Shown here: positions 1 to 8,813 of the stretch, in pieces | Position numbering within the stretch: position 1 is the first letter of the stretch | Layout: each line of letters begins with the position of its first letter | Assembly: GCF_000261685.1 (NCBI RefSeq) | Contig: NZ_AJQE01000346.1 | Location: forward strand, 1 to 38,508 | Direction: 5' to 3' | DNA from: Bradyrhizobium genomosp. I (2014) | GTDB lineage: Bacteria > Pseudomonadota > Alphaproteobacteria > Rhizobiales > Xanthobacteraceae | DNA: 38,508 nt | Program-made: the position numbers and the translations under genes | Notes under the pieces: model-generated | Seen by the model: only the letters and a program-made list of their open reading frames with translations | What the model was told of the DNA's origin: nothing | The model's database searches: none

Positions 1-288
1 ATCCGCGTGATCGACAGGATCGGACCGCTGCTGACCAAGCGCCAGGGCATGATCATCGTCCGCGGCCATACCGACAACCGGCCGTATCGTTCGGAAACCT
101 ACGACAACTGGCGGCTGTCGACCGCTCGTGCGCAGATGGCCTACTACATGCTGGTTCGCTCCGGCGTCGATGCGCGGCGGATCGAGCATGTCGAAGGCTA
201 CGCCGACCGGCGACCGAAGCTTCCGAACGATCCGGCAGCCGCACAGAACCGCCGGATCGAGATCCTGATCCGGGAGAAGCGCCCTTGA
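1..288 (+). CDS. motB: Flagellar motor protein MotB, C-terminal fragment
   Basis: The reading frame is open at the left edge, so only the last 95 codons are present. They form the end of an OmpA-like peptidoglycan-binding domain: the RGHTDNRPY stretch, the LSTARAQ helix, the GYADRRP turn and the closing NRRIEILI strand are all typical of MotB C-termini. In the family MotB forms the stator with MotA and anchors it to the cell wall; the transmembrane plug segment lies outside this window. The stop overlaps the TTG start of the next gene (TTGA), suggesting translational coupling with motC. The assignment to MotB rather than another OmpA-family protein rests mainly on the motC and fliK neighbours. 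Confidence 0.9.
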   Translation: MRVIDRIGPLLTKRQGMIIVRGHTDNRPYRSETYDNWRLSTARAQMAYYMLVRSGVDARRIEHVEGYADRRPKLPNDPAAAQNRRIEILIREKRP

Positions 289-1463
289 TCAGGCTGCTGC
301 GCCGCGCCGCCTTGCTGCTGCTGCCGTTCACGGCGGCGAACGCGCTTGCCCAACCTGCGCCCCTGTCCGGCGAACCCTATGAGCTCGTCCGTGCGCTACA
401 GGCGGTGCAGGACGGCATCGCCAGCGGCGACACCGCCGCGCATGGCAGTCACATCGCGCTGATCCGGCAGATCGGCGAGAAGTTTCTCGCTGCCGATCCC
501 GCCGTGTGGAGCAATCCGCAGAACGGCCAGGCCGTGGTCATCTACCTGCTCAGCGGCGGAGCGCCGCAGATCGTCCGCAAGCTGCCGCGCGACAGGATGA
601 ACGTGGACGAGCGGCTGCTCAATGGTGCGCTCGCCTATGTCGAGGGTCGTCAGGACGAGGCGCGGGAGCTGCTCAAGGACGTCAGGCCGCGGACTATTCC
701 CTCGGGCCTGGGCGGACAGGTCGCGCTGGTCCAGGGCGCGCTGTTCGCGCGTGCAGAGGCATCGCTCGCGATCGAGCGTCTGGACGACGCGCGCCTGCTG
801 TTGCCCGGCACGCTCGTCGAAGAGGCGGCGCTGCGGCGCGAGATCCTGCTGGTGGGGCAGGCGGAGGATTTCGAGAAGTTCGAGTTTCTGACGCTGGCCT
901 ATATCCGCCATTACGGGAACTCGATCTATCGCGGCGATTTCTGGCAGCGCTTCTCCGCGGGGCTGACGCAATCGAGCCTGGCGCTCGACGAGCGCCGCTT
1001 TGCGCGGATCACGGCCCTGCTGGAGCAGGTCGATCATGCCAGCCGCCTCAAGCTGTATCTCGTGATCGCGCGCGCCGCGATGGTGCGCGGGCGGCTGACC
1101 GTGACCCGGCTTGCCGGCGAGCGGGCGCTGACGCTCAGCGCCGACGCCTCGGCGGATCGCGAGCGGGCCCATTTCTTTCGCGGCGCCTCGCGGGCGCTCA
1201 CCGACGAATATGACGGCGGTCTCGCCGAGCTGAAGGCGCTCGACCGGTCGAAGCTGCCCGAGCGCGACGTCCCTCTCCTGAATGCCACGGTGCAGCTCGC
1301 GCTCGACGTCCGCAAGCCGTTCGCGGGCGGACCCGCCGCAGCAGCCGACAAGCCTCCGGCAACGCCGGCGCGACTCGATCTGGCGTCGTCGGCCGTGACG
1401 CTCGCGCGCGCGCAGAAGCAGCTCGGCGAACTCGAACTCCTCACCAGGGACCGCCGTCCATGA
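285..1463 (+). CDS. motC: Flagellar motility protein MotC
   Basis: This encodes 392 residues beginning at TTG, overlapping the motB stop. The N-terminus has a signal peptide (basic RLLRR, hydrophobic ALLLLPF, cleavage near ANALAQ), so the product should be periplasmic. The rest is helical and repeat-like, with YVEGRQDEARELL and similar segments. The pattern and position match MotC, a rhizobial periplasmic protein known in Sinorhizobium to be needed for motor function and thought to bind MotB. It is followed by fliK through an ATGA overlap, the same order as in other Rhizobiales. No catalytic motif is visible. Confidence comes from size, signal peptide and position. Confidence 0.85.
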   Translation: MIRLLRRAALLLLPFTAANALAQPAPLSGEPYELVRALQAVQDGIASGDTAAHGSHIALIRQIGEKFLAADPAVWSNPQNGQAVVIYLLSGGAPQIVRKLPRDRMNVDERLLNGALAYVEGRQDEARELLKDVRPRTIPSGLGGQVALVQGALFARAEASLAIERLDDARLLLPGTLVEEAALRREILLVGQAEDFEKFEFLTLAYIRHYGNSIYRGDFWQRFSAGLTQSSLALDERRFARITALLEQVDHASRLKLYLVIARAAMVRGRLTVTRLAGERALTLSADASADRERAHFFRGASRALTDEYDGGLAELKALDRSKLPERDVPLLNATVQLALDVRKPFAGGPAAAADKPPATPARLDLASSAVTLARAQKQLGELELLTRDRRP

Positions 1464-2800
1464 CTAAGCTCAGTGGAACTTCCGGACAGCTCTTCTCGGG
1501 TCTCGCCGAGAGTCTCAACATGCGCGGGACGTCGCGTTCCGCAAGGAGCGCCGGGACCAAATCGCAGGCAAATTCGTCGTTCAACGATCTGCTCCGCACC
1601 GTCTCGAGCCTCGCGAAGCAGGCGCTGAGCGATGATGGCAGCGATACGACCGCCAAGACCGGAACGCTGCGCACGCGTCTGGCGCACCCGACCGAAGAGA
1701 AAAAGGGCGCGACGGTGCGCGAACGCATCGCGGCGTCCGAGGGACCAGAGTCCACGGAGGAGTCCTCCGACGAGACGGCCGACCGGTCGTCGGAGACGCC
1801 ACGTCCGGTGGATCATGCCGCCGGGTCAGACGTCCAGGGGCCATCGGGCATCGCTGTGGTGGTCGGGCAGGAGATCGCTGCCGCGCCCGCCGTGAAGACG
1901 CAGATGCAATTGCAGTCCGCCGACAAGGACGCGCTGGCGCGCGACGGGCGGTCCTCCACGGCGAAGCGCGAGGCTCCCGCCGCGGGCGCGGCAAAGCCGG
2001 CGACGGCCGACACCGCCCCGTCCAGTGTTGCTCCCACCGCCGCGCGCCTGCAGGCTGCGGCTTCGCAAGCGACGGCGCTGCAGCCGGCATCGACGCAAGG
2101 CGGGGAGGCTTCGAGTGCAATGCCCGCGTCAGCGGGCTTCGAGGCGGTCACGGCCACTGTCGAGCGCGCTGCCAAGGCCTCGGCGCGTGCTGCGCTGCCC
2201 GAGACGACCAAGGTCACCGTGGTCCAGCAGGAGACCCATCTGCCGCCGGCGCAGTTCAACGCCCCGCAACAGGTCGCCAATGCGGTCGTCGCCGAGCTGA
2301 AGGAGTCCTCGGCACCGTCGGCGGCATCGCCGGATCTTGCAGCTTCCCGGACCAACGCGCCGGATCAGCCGCTCAAGATCCTGACCGTCAATCTCGAACC
2401 GCCCGCGCTCGGCAACGTCACCGTGCGCCTGCGGCTCGTCGGCACCGAAGTGTCCGTCCAGCTTGCGGCCGAGCGAAGGGACACGAGCCAAATGCTCGAC
2501 CAGCAGCGCGACCAGATCCGCGATCTCGTGCAGTCGGCCGGCTATGTCGCCGACGTCGCGCCCGTCCGGCACGGCTCGCTGGACGGATTCCAGAGCGGCT
2601 CCGGCCAATCGCAACCGCAGCTCCCGGGCCAGCACCAGCCCTCGTCGCAGTCGCAAGGAGCGTTCGGCGGCCCCGGCACCTCGTCGGGACAGTCAGACGG
2701 CGGCGCCAGACAGGCCCGGCAGGAGCGCCAGTCCAACCAGGAGACACGTCATGACCAGGACCTGGGCCAGCAGAACCGCCGCGGCCCTGTTTATCTGTAA
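1460..2800 (+). CDS. fliK: Flagellar hook-length control protein FliK (MotD)
   Basis: The product is 446 residues. The first 290 or so are low-complexity, rich in Ala, Ser, Thr and Pro, as expected for the disordered molecular-ruler part of FliK. A folded block from about residue 300 to 375 contains the hook-length domain core (LKILTVNLEPPALGNVTVRL, then SVQLAAER and IRDLVQSAGY). The tail is rich in Gln, Ser and Gly. In rhizobia this gene was first called motD and later recognised as fliK; it measures hook length and switches export specificity. The ATG overlaps the motC stop (ATGA). Its last 50 bp overlap the next gene in a different frame. Confidence 0.88.
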   Translation: MTKLSGTSGQLFSGLAESLNMRGTSRSARSAGTKSQANSSFNDLLRTVSSLAKQALSDDGSDTTAKTGTLRTRLAHPTEEKKGATVRERIAASEGPESTEESSDETADRSSETPRPVDHAAGSDVQGPSGIAVVVGQEIAAAPAVKTQMQLQSADKDALARDGRSSTAKREAPAAGAAKPATADTAPSSVAPTAARLQAAASQATALQPASTQGGEASSAMPASAGFEAVTATVERAAKASARAALPETTKVTVVQQETHLPPAQFNAPQQVANAVVAELKESSAPSAASPDLAASRTNAPDQPLKILTVNLEPPALGNVTVRLRLVGTEVSVQLAAERRDTSQMLDQQRDQIRDLVQSAGYVADVAPVRHGSLDGFQSGSGQSQPQLPGQHQPSSQSQGAFGGPGTSSGQSDGGARQARQERQSNQETRHDQDLGQQNRRGPVYL

Positions 2801-3332
2801 CGCTGGCGTCGCGACGGCGGCGACCGACGACGCTCGCCCCTGCGAGCGCGAGATGGCGCGCGCGGCCCGGCAGCACGGGATTCCGCTCGGCATTCTCTAT
2901 GCGGTCGGCCTCACCGAGACCGGTCGGCGCGGCGCGCTCCATCCCTACGCCCTCGGTGCCGACGGCCAGACCGTGTTCGCCAGGAACATGGATGACGCAA
3001 TCGCGAACTTCGAGATGATGCGCAGCAAGGGGATCAAGTTGATCGACCTCGGTTGCATGCAGGTCAACCACTACTACCACGGCGACAAGTTCGCTTCGGT
3101 GCGGGCGATGTTCGATCCCGCCAGGAACGTCGACTATGCCGCGCGCTTCCTCAAGGAGCTGAAGCAGCGCGAAGGCAGCTGGACCATGGCAGTCGCCCGC
3201 TACAATGCAGGCCCCAACAACCAGCCGGCGCAGAAGCGCTACGTCTGTCACATCGTCGCTCATCTCGTCTCGAGCGGCTTCGGCGCGTGGACCGACCAGG
3301 CGCGCTCGTTCTGTCAGCCGAAAACGACCTGA
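2751..3332 (+). CDS. Flagellum-associated lytic transglycosylase (SLT fold)
   Basis: The ATG at 2751 is chosen because it follows a good ribosome-binding site (AGGAGA) and starts a signal peptide (ASRTAAALFICNAGVATAA); the frame stays open upstream but only inside fliK. The mature part of about 170 residues carries lytic-transglycosylase motifs: likely catalytic Glu56 in LTETG, GCMQVN (101-106, the GLMQI position) and AVARYNAGP (147-155). It should cleave peptidoglycan in the periplasm so that the rod can pass. The FlgJ-like protein encoded at 12067 lacks an enzymatic domain, so this protein probably supplies it. Cys31, Cys102 and two later cysteines could form disulfides. A similar small gene occupies the fliK-flgE interval in other rhizobia. 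Confidence 0.85.
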   Translation: MTRTWASRTAAALFICNAGVATAATDDARPCEREMARAARQHGIPLGILYAVGLTETGRRGALHPYALGADGQTVFARNMDDAIANFEMMRSKGIKLIDLGCMQVNHYYHGDKFASVRAMFDPARNVDYAARFLKELKQREGSWTMAVARYNAGPNNQPAQKRYVCHIVAHLVSSGFGAWTDQARSFCQPKTT

Positions 3333-3408
3333 CAACATGAAGTTGTGCATCGCCTCCAATCATCAGCCCCGCGCAAGCAAGATCCCCCATTGTAGCTGCA
3401 ACCTATCA

Positions 3409-3417
3409 AAGGAGCCC
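3409..3417 (+). promoter_or_regulatory. Ribosome-binding site of flgE
   Basis: The sequence AAAGGAG ends about 8 bases before the flgE ATG. It is the most canonical Shine-Dalgarno in the flagellar operon, fitting a gene whose product is needed in over a hundred copies per hook. The 90-bp gap before flgE (3333-3422) is the longest break in the first half of the operon and could also hold a promoter. I see no convincing sigma-54 or sigma-70 pair in it. Confidence 0.55.
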
Positions 3418-3422
3418 AATTC

Positions 3423-4655
3423 ATGAGCCTGTATGGTGTTATGCGCACCGGTGTTTCCGGTATGTCTGCGCAGTCCAACAAGCTGTCGACGGTCTCGGAC
3501 AACATCGCCAACGTCAACACGACCGGCTACAAGCGGGCTTCCACGGAGTTCTCCTCGCTGATCCTGAAGAGCGGCTCCGGCAATTACGATTCCGGCGCCG
3601 TCGAGACCACGGTCCGCTACGCCATCACCGATCCCGGACATACGCAGTTCACCACCTCGAGCACGGACCTCGCCGTTCAGGGCAATGGCTTCTTCGTGGT
3701 GTCGAACGCAAACAACACGCAGCAGTATCTGACGCGCGCCGGCTCCTTCGTGCCGGACGCCCAGGGCAATCTGGTCAATGCGGCCGGCTACTATCTTCTG
3801 GGACAGCCTGGTCTGGTGACCAACTTCTCGCAGAACAGCCTGTCCGGCATGCAGATCGTCAACATCGCCCAGGTTCCGCAGGTGCCCGTACCGTCGACGG
3901 CGGGAACGCTCACGACCGGCAACCTGGATCCGACAGCCGCCGTCATCGCCGGTCCGCCCGGCCCGGCGTCATATTCCTCGAAGAGCTCGATCGTGGCCTA
4001 CAACAATATCGGCCAGGCCGTGACGCTCGACGTCTACATGTCCCACACGGCGACGGCTGCCGGCTCGGACACCTGGCAGATCGAGGTCTATGACTCCGCG
4101 ACGGGCACCTCGCTCGGCGCCGCCACCACCTTCACCTTCGACACCACGGCGGCCGGCAAAGGCGCGCTGGCCGGGGCGAGCCCGACCGGTCTCACCGTGA
4201 CCGTCCCCGGCGGTGCGGCGCTGACCATGGATCTGTCGAACATGACGCAGGTCGGAACCGACTTCAGCTTCAAGGCCACCGTCAATGGCAGCGTTCCCGC
4301 GGCCATCGACAAGGTCGACGTCGACGATGCGGGGCACGTGACGGCGATTCTGAAGAACGGGCAGCAACTGACGCTCTACACGATCATGCTCGCCGACGTC
4401 GCGAGCCCCGACAATCTGACGCCGGAGCCGGGCAACGTCTATTCGACCAACCAGAATTCCGGTAATGCGCAGGCTGGAAATGCCGGCACCGGCGGGCTCG
4501 GCACGATCCAGTCCGGCGCCCTGGAAGACTCCAACGTCGACCTTGCGGACGAGCTCACCGGAATGATCGAGGCTCAGCGCGGCTTCACCGCCAACTCGAA
4601 ATCGTTCCAGACCGGTTCCGACCTGCTCGACGTCGTCGTCAACTTGAAGCGCTGA
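3423..4655 (+). CDS. flgE: Flagellar hook protein FlgE
   Basis: The 410-residue product has the N-terminal rod/hook signature (SLYGVMRTGVSGMSAQSNKL, then VSDNIANVNTTGYKR) and the matching C-terminal helix (GFTANSKSFQTGSDLLDVVVNLKR). These two ends coil together in the D0 domain of the hook. An NGFFVV motif near residue 95 is also typical of the hook/basal-body family. The central part is Thr-, Ser- and Gly-rich, as in the exposed domains of FlgE. The protein is exported through the flagellar type III apparatus and polymerises into the hook; there is no Sec signal peptide. The next gene, flgK, starts 34 bp downstream. Confidence 0.95.
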   Translation: MSLYGVMRTGVSGMSAQSNKLSTVSDNIANVNTTGYKRASTEFSSLILKSGSGNYDSGAVETTVRYAITDPGHTQFTTSSTDLAVQGNGFFVVSNANNTQQYLTRAGSFVPDAQGNLVNAAGYYLLGQPGLVTNFSQNSLSGMQIVNIAQVPQVPVPSTAGTLTTGNLDPTAAVIAGPPGPASYSSKSSIVAYNNIGQAVTLDVYMSHTATAAGSDTWQIEVYDSATGTSLGAATTFTFDTTAAGKGALAGASPTGLTVTVPGGAALTMDLSNMTQVGTDFSFKATVNGSVPAAIDKVDVDDAGHVTAILKNGQQLTLYTIMLADVASPDNLTPEPGNVYSTNQNSGNAQAGNAGTGGLGTIQSGALEDSNVDLADELTGMIEAQRGFTANSKSFQTGSDLLDVVVNLKR

Positions 4656-4689
4656 ATTCTTCAGCGCCCATTCCGGGCAAGTGCAAACC

Positions 4690-6165
4690 ATGTCCCTCAC
4701 CGCCGCTCTCGACTCCGCTCGCGCTTCGCTCATGGCGTCGGGCATTCAGTCCTCGACGATCTCGCGCAACATCGCCGGTGCCAGCGCTGCCGGCTATTCG
4801 CGCAAGATCGCCGTGCTCGACAATCTGCCAAATGCCGGTGTCTATGTCGCGGCGATCCAGCGCGCCGCGAGCGGCGGCCTGTTCACCAACGTCCTGACCG
4901 CGACCTCGGCGTCCGTCAAGCAGAGCGTAATCTATGACGGCCTCCAGAAGATCGCGGCCGCGACGGTGGACGATCCCGAGCTCGATCAGTCTCCGACGGC
5001 GCAGCTCAATGCGCTGAAGCAGGCGCTGCAGAAATATGCCAACGCCCCGGACAACACCACGCTGGCGCAGGCGGCCGTCACGTCCGCCAAGGACATGGCC
5101 ACCGCGCTCAACCAGGCGACCCGGACCGTGCAATCGGTCCGCGAGGGCGCCGATGCCGACATGAAAACGTCGGTTCAGAACATCAACCAGTTGCTTTCCC
5201 AGTTCGAGACGGTGAACACCGCGATCGTGAAGGGAACGATCTCCGGCGACGACATCACCGACTACCTCGACCAGCGCGACAACATCGTCTCGAAGCTGTC
5301 GCAGGAGGTCGGCGTCTCGATGTCGATCCGCCCCAACGGCGACGCGGCGCTCTACACCGACAGCGGCGTCGTGCTGTTCGACAAGACGGCGCGGACGGTG
5401 AGCTTTGCGCCGACGAATGTCTACACCGCCGGCACCACGGGCAATGCCGTGTACATCGACGGCGTTCCCGTGACCGGCGCCAATTCGGTCATGCCGCTGA
5501 AGTCGGGCAGGCTCGCGGGCCTCGCCCAGCTGCGTGACCAGGACACCGTCACCTATCAGAGCCAGCTCGACGAAATCGCACGCGGCCTGATCAATACCTT
5601 CAGGGAAAGCGATCAAACGGCCGCGGCGCTGCCCGACGTCCCCGGTCTCTTCACCTATCCCGGCGCGCCGGCGATGCCGGCGAGCGCAACCGTCTCGGTG
5701 GGCCTTGCCGGCACGATCTCGGTCGCCGCATCGGTCGATCCGGCCCAGGGCGGCAACCCGGATCTGCTGCGCGACGGCGCGATCAGCGGCAACCCCGCCT
5801 ATCAGTACAACACCGCCGGCAACGGCGGCTATTCGACCCGGCTGCAGCAGCTCATCGCCGACATGGATGCGTCGCAGCCGTTCGATGCAACCACGCAAGG
5901 CAAGCCGAACGGCAGCTTGATCGACTTCGCATCGTCCTCGACGAGCTGGATCGAGAACCAGCGCAAGACCGCCAACGACAACTCCGAGTACCAGAGCACG
6001 CTGCTCAACCGCAGCATTACGGCCTTGTCGAACGTCAACGGCGTCAACATGGACGACGAGATGGCGTTGATGCTCCAGGTCGAACGCACCTATTCGGCAT
6101 CGTCAAAGATCATCTCGACCGTCGACGAAATGCTGCAGAGCCTGCTGGCTGCCGTGGGGAACTGA
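4690..6165 (+). CDS. flgK: Hook-filament junction protein FlgK (HAP1)
   Basis: The product is 491 residues if translation begins at ATG 4690; an in-frame GTG at 4681 would add three residues and cannot be excluded. The N-terminus (MSLTAALDSARASLMASGIQ, then ISRNIAGASAAGYSRK) is the FlgK form of the axial-protein signature. The C-terminus (NVNGVNMDDEMALMLQVERTYSASSKIISTVDEML) matches the FlgK end very well. FlgK joins the hook to the filament together with FlgL, whose gene follows after 3 bp. The middle is alanine- and threonine-rich with no catalytic features. It leaves the cell through the flagellar export channel. Confidence 0.93.
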   Translation: MSLTAALDSARASLMASGIQSSTISRNIAGASAAGYSRKIAVLDNLPNAGVYVAAIQRAASGGLFTNVLTATSASVKQSVIYDGLQKIAAATVDDPELDQSPTAQLNALKQALQKYANAPDNTTLAQAAVTSAKDMATALNQATRTVQSVREGADADMKTSVQNINQLLSQFETVNTAIVKGTISGDDITDYLDQRDNIVSKLSQEVGVSMSIRPNGDAALYTDSGVVLFDKTARTVSFAPTNVYTAGTTGNAVYIDGVPVTGANSVMPLKSGRLAGLAQLRDQDTVTYQSQLDEIARGLINTFRESDQTAAALPDVPGLFTYPGAPAMPASATVSVGLAGTISVAASVDPAQGGNPDLLRDGAISGNPAYQYNTAGNGGYSTRLQQLIADMDASQPFDATTQGKPNGSLIDFASSSTSWIENQRKTANDNSEYQSTLLNRSITALSNVNGVNMDDEMALMLQVERTYSASSKIISTVDEMLQSLLAAVGN

Positions 6166-6168
6166 GCC

Positions 6169-7215
6169 ATGATGAGCGCGAACTACATCTCGACCCTGAT
6201 GCTGTCCTCGTCGTTGAGGTCCTCGATTACGAACAACCAGGCTGCGCTGAGCAAGGCGTCGACGGAGGCGACCACCGGCCGCTTCTACGACGTCGGCCTC
6301 GAGCTTGGTGCCACGACGGGAAGCGACCTCACGCTGCGGGCTGACTTCAGCTTCGCCGATCAGCTCGTCGATACCAACGGGCTCGTCTCGGGACGCCTGG
6401 ACGTGACGCAGAACCGGATCACTCAGCTCAGCAAGACCGCAACGGACTTCCTCAAGGACCTGATCGCGGCCCGCAGCACCGACGGCGGCGGGCGGGTCAT
6501 CCTGCCGCCTGCGGCCTCCAATCTCCAGGATCTGATCGGCGCGCTGAACGTCTCCTATAACGGCTCGTATCTGTTCTCGGGCATCAACACGCAGAACGCG
6601 CCCATCACGGCTTACACCGCGGGCTCGGCCAGCAAGAACCAGGTCGATGCCGATTTTCTCGCGAGCTTCGGCTTCTCGCAATCCTCGCCCGGCGTGGGCA
6701 GCATTACGCCGGCCCAGATGCAGACCTTCCTCGACACCACCTTCGATGCCGAGTTCGCGAGCCCGGCCTGGAACACCAACTGGTCATCGGCCACCGACCA
6801 GACCATGCAAAGCCGCATCTCCACGACCGAGATCGCCGATACGTCGGTCAGCGCCAATCAGATCGGCTTCCGCAGGCTCGCCGAGGCCTACACCATGATG
6901 GCGGATCTCGGGAATGTAGACCTGAGCCAGGAGACGTTCCAGGTCGTCGTGGACAAGGCCATCGGGCTCGTCGGTAACGCCATCAACGACCTTGCCGCCC
7001 TCGGCGGCGGCGTCGGCACGGTCCAGCAGCGGGTCACCACCGCAACCGCCAAGCTCAAGACGCAGCAGGACATTCTGAACAATCAGATCGTCGGCATGGA
7101 GAAGGTCGATCCGACCGAGGCCTCGGTCCGGGTCAACACGCTGCAGACCCAGATCCAGACGGCGCTGGCGCTCACCTCGCAGCTCCAGAAGATCAGCCTC
7201 ATCAACTATCTCTGA
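6169..7215 (+). CDS. flgL: Hook-filament junction protein FlgL (HAP3)
   Basis: The 348-residue product resembles flagellin at both ends. The N-terminal helix contains SSLRSSITNNQAALSKASTEATTGR and the C-terminal part contains VQQRVTTATAKLKTQQDILNNQI and TQIQTALALTSQLQKISLINYL. FlgL is the second junction protein and sits between FlgK and the filament. Its length and place directly after flgK separate it from a true flagellin. Two consecutive ATG codons (6169 and 6172) are possible starts. Downstream there is a 60-bp gap before flaF. Confidence 0.92.
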   Translation: MMSANYISTLMLSSSLRSSITNNQAALSKASTEATTGRFYDVGLELGATTGSDLTLRADFSFADQLVDTNGLVSGRLDVTQNRITQLSKTATDFLKDLIAARSTDGGGRVILPPAASNLQDLIGALNVSYNGSYLFSGINTQNAPITAYTAGSASKNQVDADFLASFGFSQSSPGVGSITPAQMQTFLDTTFDAEFASPAWNTNWSSATDQTMQSRISTTEIADTSVSANQIGFRRLAEAYTMMADLGNVDLSQETFQVVVDKAIGLVGNAINDLAALGGGVGTVQQRVTTATAKLKTQQDILNNQIVGMEKVDPTEASVRVNTLQTQIQTALALTSQLQKISLINYL

Positions 7216-7277
7216 GCCAGGCTGCCCTGTAAGGCTCGTAACCTCTTGTCTAGTCGTTCGGTCTCCTGCGCAGAGTG

Positions 7278-7628
7278 ATGCTGATGACGTTTGAAGCCTA
7301 TGAAGCGGTCGTTGACGAAAGTGGCTCCGAGGCGCGAAGCCGCGAGCGGCAGGCGCTCAGCCTCGGCATCGACCGGCTCGAGCGGATCCAGAAGGGTCGC
7401 TTCAACATCGAGGATCTGGTCGAGAGCCTGCTCTATGTGCGGCGGTTGTGGACGATCTTCATCGAGGATCTCGCCCACCCGGAAAACGGTCTCCCTGACA
7501 AGCTGCGCGCCGACATCATCTCGATCGGCCTGTGGGTCGTCAAGGAAGCCGACCGTCTCCGCGAGCAGCGGTCGAACGACGTGGTGCAGCTCATCGAAAT
7601 CAACCGCCTGATCCGAGACGCGCTTTAA
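7278..7628 (+). CDS. flaF: Flagellin biosynthesis regulator FlaF
   Basis: The product is about 116 residues and helical, with ERQALSLGIDRLERIQ, ESLLYVRRLWTIFIEDLAHPEN, LRADIISIGLWVVKEAD and IEINRLIRDAL, which is the FlaF family pattern. In Caulobacter and rhizobia FlaF is needed for flagellin production or secretion and works with FlbT. GTG 7275, ATG 7278 and ATG 7284 are all plausible starts; none has a strong Shine-Dalgarno. The stop overlaps the flbT start (TAATG), so the pair is translationally coupled. Confidence 0.9.
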   Translation: MLMTFEAYEAVVDESGSEARSRERQALSLGIDRLERIQKGRFNIEDLVESLLYVRRLWTIFIEDLAHPENGLPDKLRADIISIGLWVVKEADRLREQRSNDVVQLIEINRLIRDAL

Positions 7629-8038
7629 TGAAGATCTCCTTGCGGGCGGGCGAACGGATCTACATCAACGGCGCGGTGCTTCGCGTGGACCGCAAGGTCT
7701 CCGTCGAGCTCGTCAACGACGTGATGTTCCTGCTCGAGGGGCAGGTCATGCAGGCGTCCGACGCCACCACGGCGCTGCGGCAGCTCTATTTCATCGTCCA
7801 GCTCATGCTGATGAACCCGACCGACGTTCGCGACGCTGCGGCGCTCTACGCGCAGCATCATGCGGCCCTCCGTGCCGTGTGCGAGAACCGCGAGATGCTG
7901 GATGGACTCGGCGCGGTCGACGAGCTGGTCGGGTCGACCCGCTACTTCGAGGCGCTCAAGCGGATTCGGGCCCTGTTCCCGGTAGAGCAGGCCATCCTGG
8001 CCGGCGCCGCCACCGTTTCCCCATTCGAGGCTGCCTGA
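7628..8038 (+). CDS. flbT: Flagellin mRNA regulator FlbT
   Basis: The 136-residue product starts MKISLRAGERIYINGAVLRV and continues with ELVNDVMFLLEGQVM and LRQLYFIVQLMLMNP, which is diagnostic for FlbT. In Caulobacter FlbT binds flagellin mRNA and limits its translation. In Bradyrhizobium and Brucella the homologues act positively, so the sign of the effect here cannot be read from sequence. The ATG overlaps the flaF stop. No flagellin gene is inside this window, so the target lies elsewhere. Confidence 0.93.
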   Translation: MKISLRAGERIYINGAVLRVDRKVSVELVNDVMFLLEGQVMQASDATTALRQLYFIVQLMLMNPTDVRDAAALYAQHHAALRAVCENREMLDGLGAVDELVGSTRYFEALKRIRALFPVEQAILAGAATVSPFEAA

Positions 8039-8053
8039 CAGCGGAGAGGCCAG

Positions 8054-8473
8054 ATGAACGTCAACAGCGCGACCGATACGACCGGCACGTCCAGTTCTTA
8101 CGGCACCACCTCGCCGACCTCGAGCAACAGCGTGGACTACAACACGTTTCTTCAGCTTCTCGTCGCCGAGATGAAGAATCAGGATCCGACCAATCCGATG
8201 GACACCTCGCAATATATGAGCCAGTTCGCCCAGCTCTCGACGGTCGAGCAGGCGATGCAGACGAATTCGAAGCTGGACGCGCTGCTGTCTTCGCAGTCCT
8301 TGTCGCAGGCCAACGGGCTGATCGGCAAGACAGTCAGCTTCACCGACTCGACCGGCGCCAGTTTCAGCGGCAAGGTCGTCTCGGTCTCCATCAACAGCGA
8401 CGGGTCCATCGCGACCCTCGAGGACGGCACGAAGGTCGCCGTCGGGCCCGGGCTCACGATCAGCCAGTCATGA
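8054..8473 (+). CDS. flgD: Hook-cap assembly protein FlgD, short form
   Basis: The product is 139 residues. After a Ser/Thr-rich start it shows the FlgD N-terminal signature (YNTFLQLLVAEMKNQDPTNP, then SQFAQLSTVEQ). Only about 50 residues follow, a small beta-rich segment (GLIGKTVSF, GKVVSVSINSDGS, LEDGTKV). Enterobacterial FlgD is over 200 residues and carries a larger Ig-like part, so this is a compact version, as is usual in rhizobia. FlgD caps the growing hook. GGAGAGG lies just before the ATG, and the stop overlaps the fliQ ATG (ATGA). Confidence 0.92.
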   Translation: MNVNSATDTTGTSSSYGTTSPTSSNSVDYNTFLQLLVAEMKNQDPTNPMDTSQYMSQFAQLSTVEQAMQTNSKLDALLSSQSLSQANGLIGKTVSFTDSTGASFSGKVVSVSINSDGSIATLEDGTKVAVGPGLTISQS

Positions 8474-8736
8474 ACGAGCGGGACGCCCTCGATATCGTTC
8501 AGGCGGCGATCTGGACCATCATCGTCGCCTCCGGGCCTGCGGTCGGCGCCGCGATGCTGGTCGGCACCGTCATCGCGCTGATCCAGGCCCTGACCCAGAT
8601 CCAGGAGGTGACGCTGACCTTCGTTCCGAAGATCATCGTCATTCTCCTGGTCGTTGCCGTCTCCGGCTCCTTCATCGGCGCGCATCTGTCGACCTTCACC
8701 GAGATGGTCTATTCGCGGATCGAGCACGGCTTCTGA
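8470..8736 (+). CDS. fliQ: Flagellar export apparatus protein FliQ
   Basis: This small inner-membrane protein of 88 residues has two hydrophobic helices (about 13-38 and 52-72) around a short loop, QALTQIQEVTLTFVPKI, which is the FliQ family hallmark. FliQ packs with FliP and FliR in the export gate of the flagellar type III system. The start overlaps the flgD stop (ATGA). A 77-bp gap then precedes flhA. The fliP gene is not in this window. Confidence 0.94.
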   Translation: MNERDALDIVQAAIWTIIVASGPAVGAAMLVGTVIALIQALTQIQEVTLTFVPKIIVILLVVAVSGSFIGAHLSTFTEMVYSRIEHGF

Positions 8737-8813
8737 TCCGGACAGCCCACGGCACCACCCTCGCGTAAGCTTTGCGCGGCAGATTGCGAACTGGACCCTT
8801 CTGCCGGTGACCC

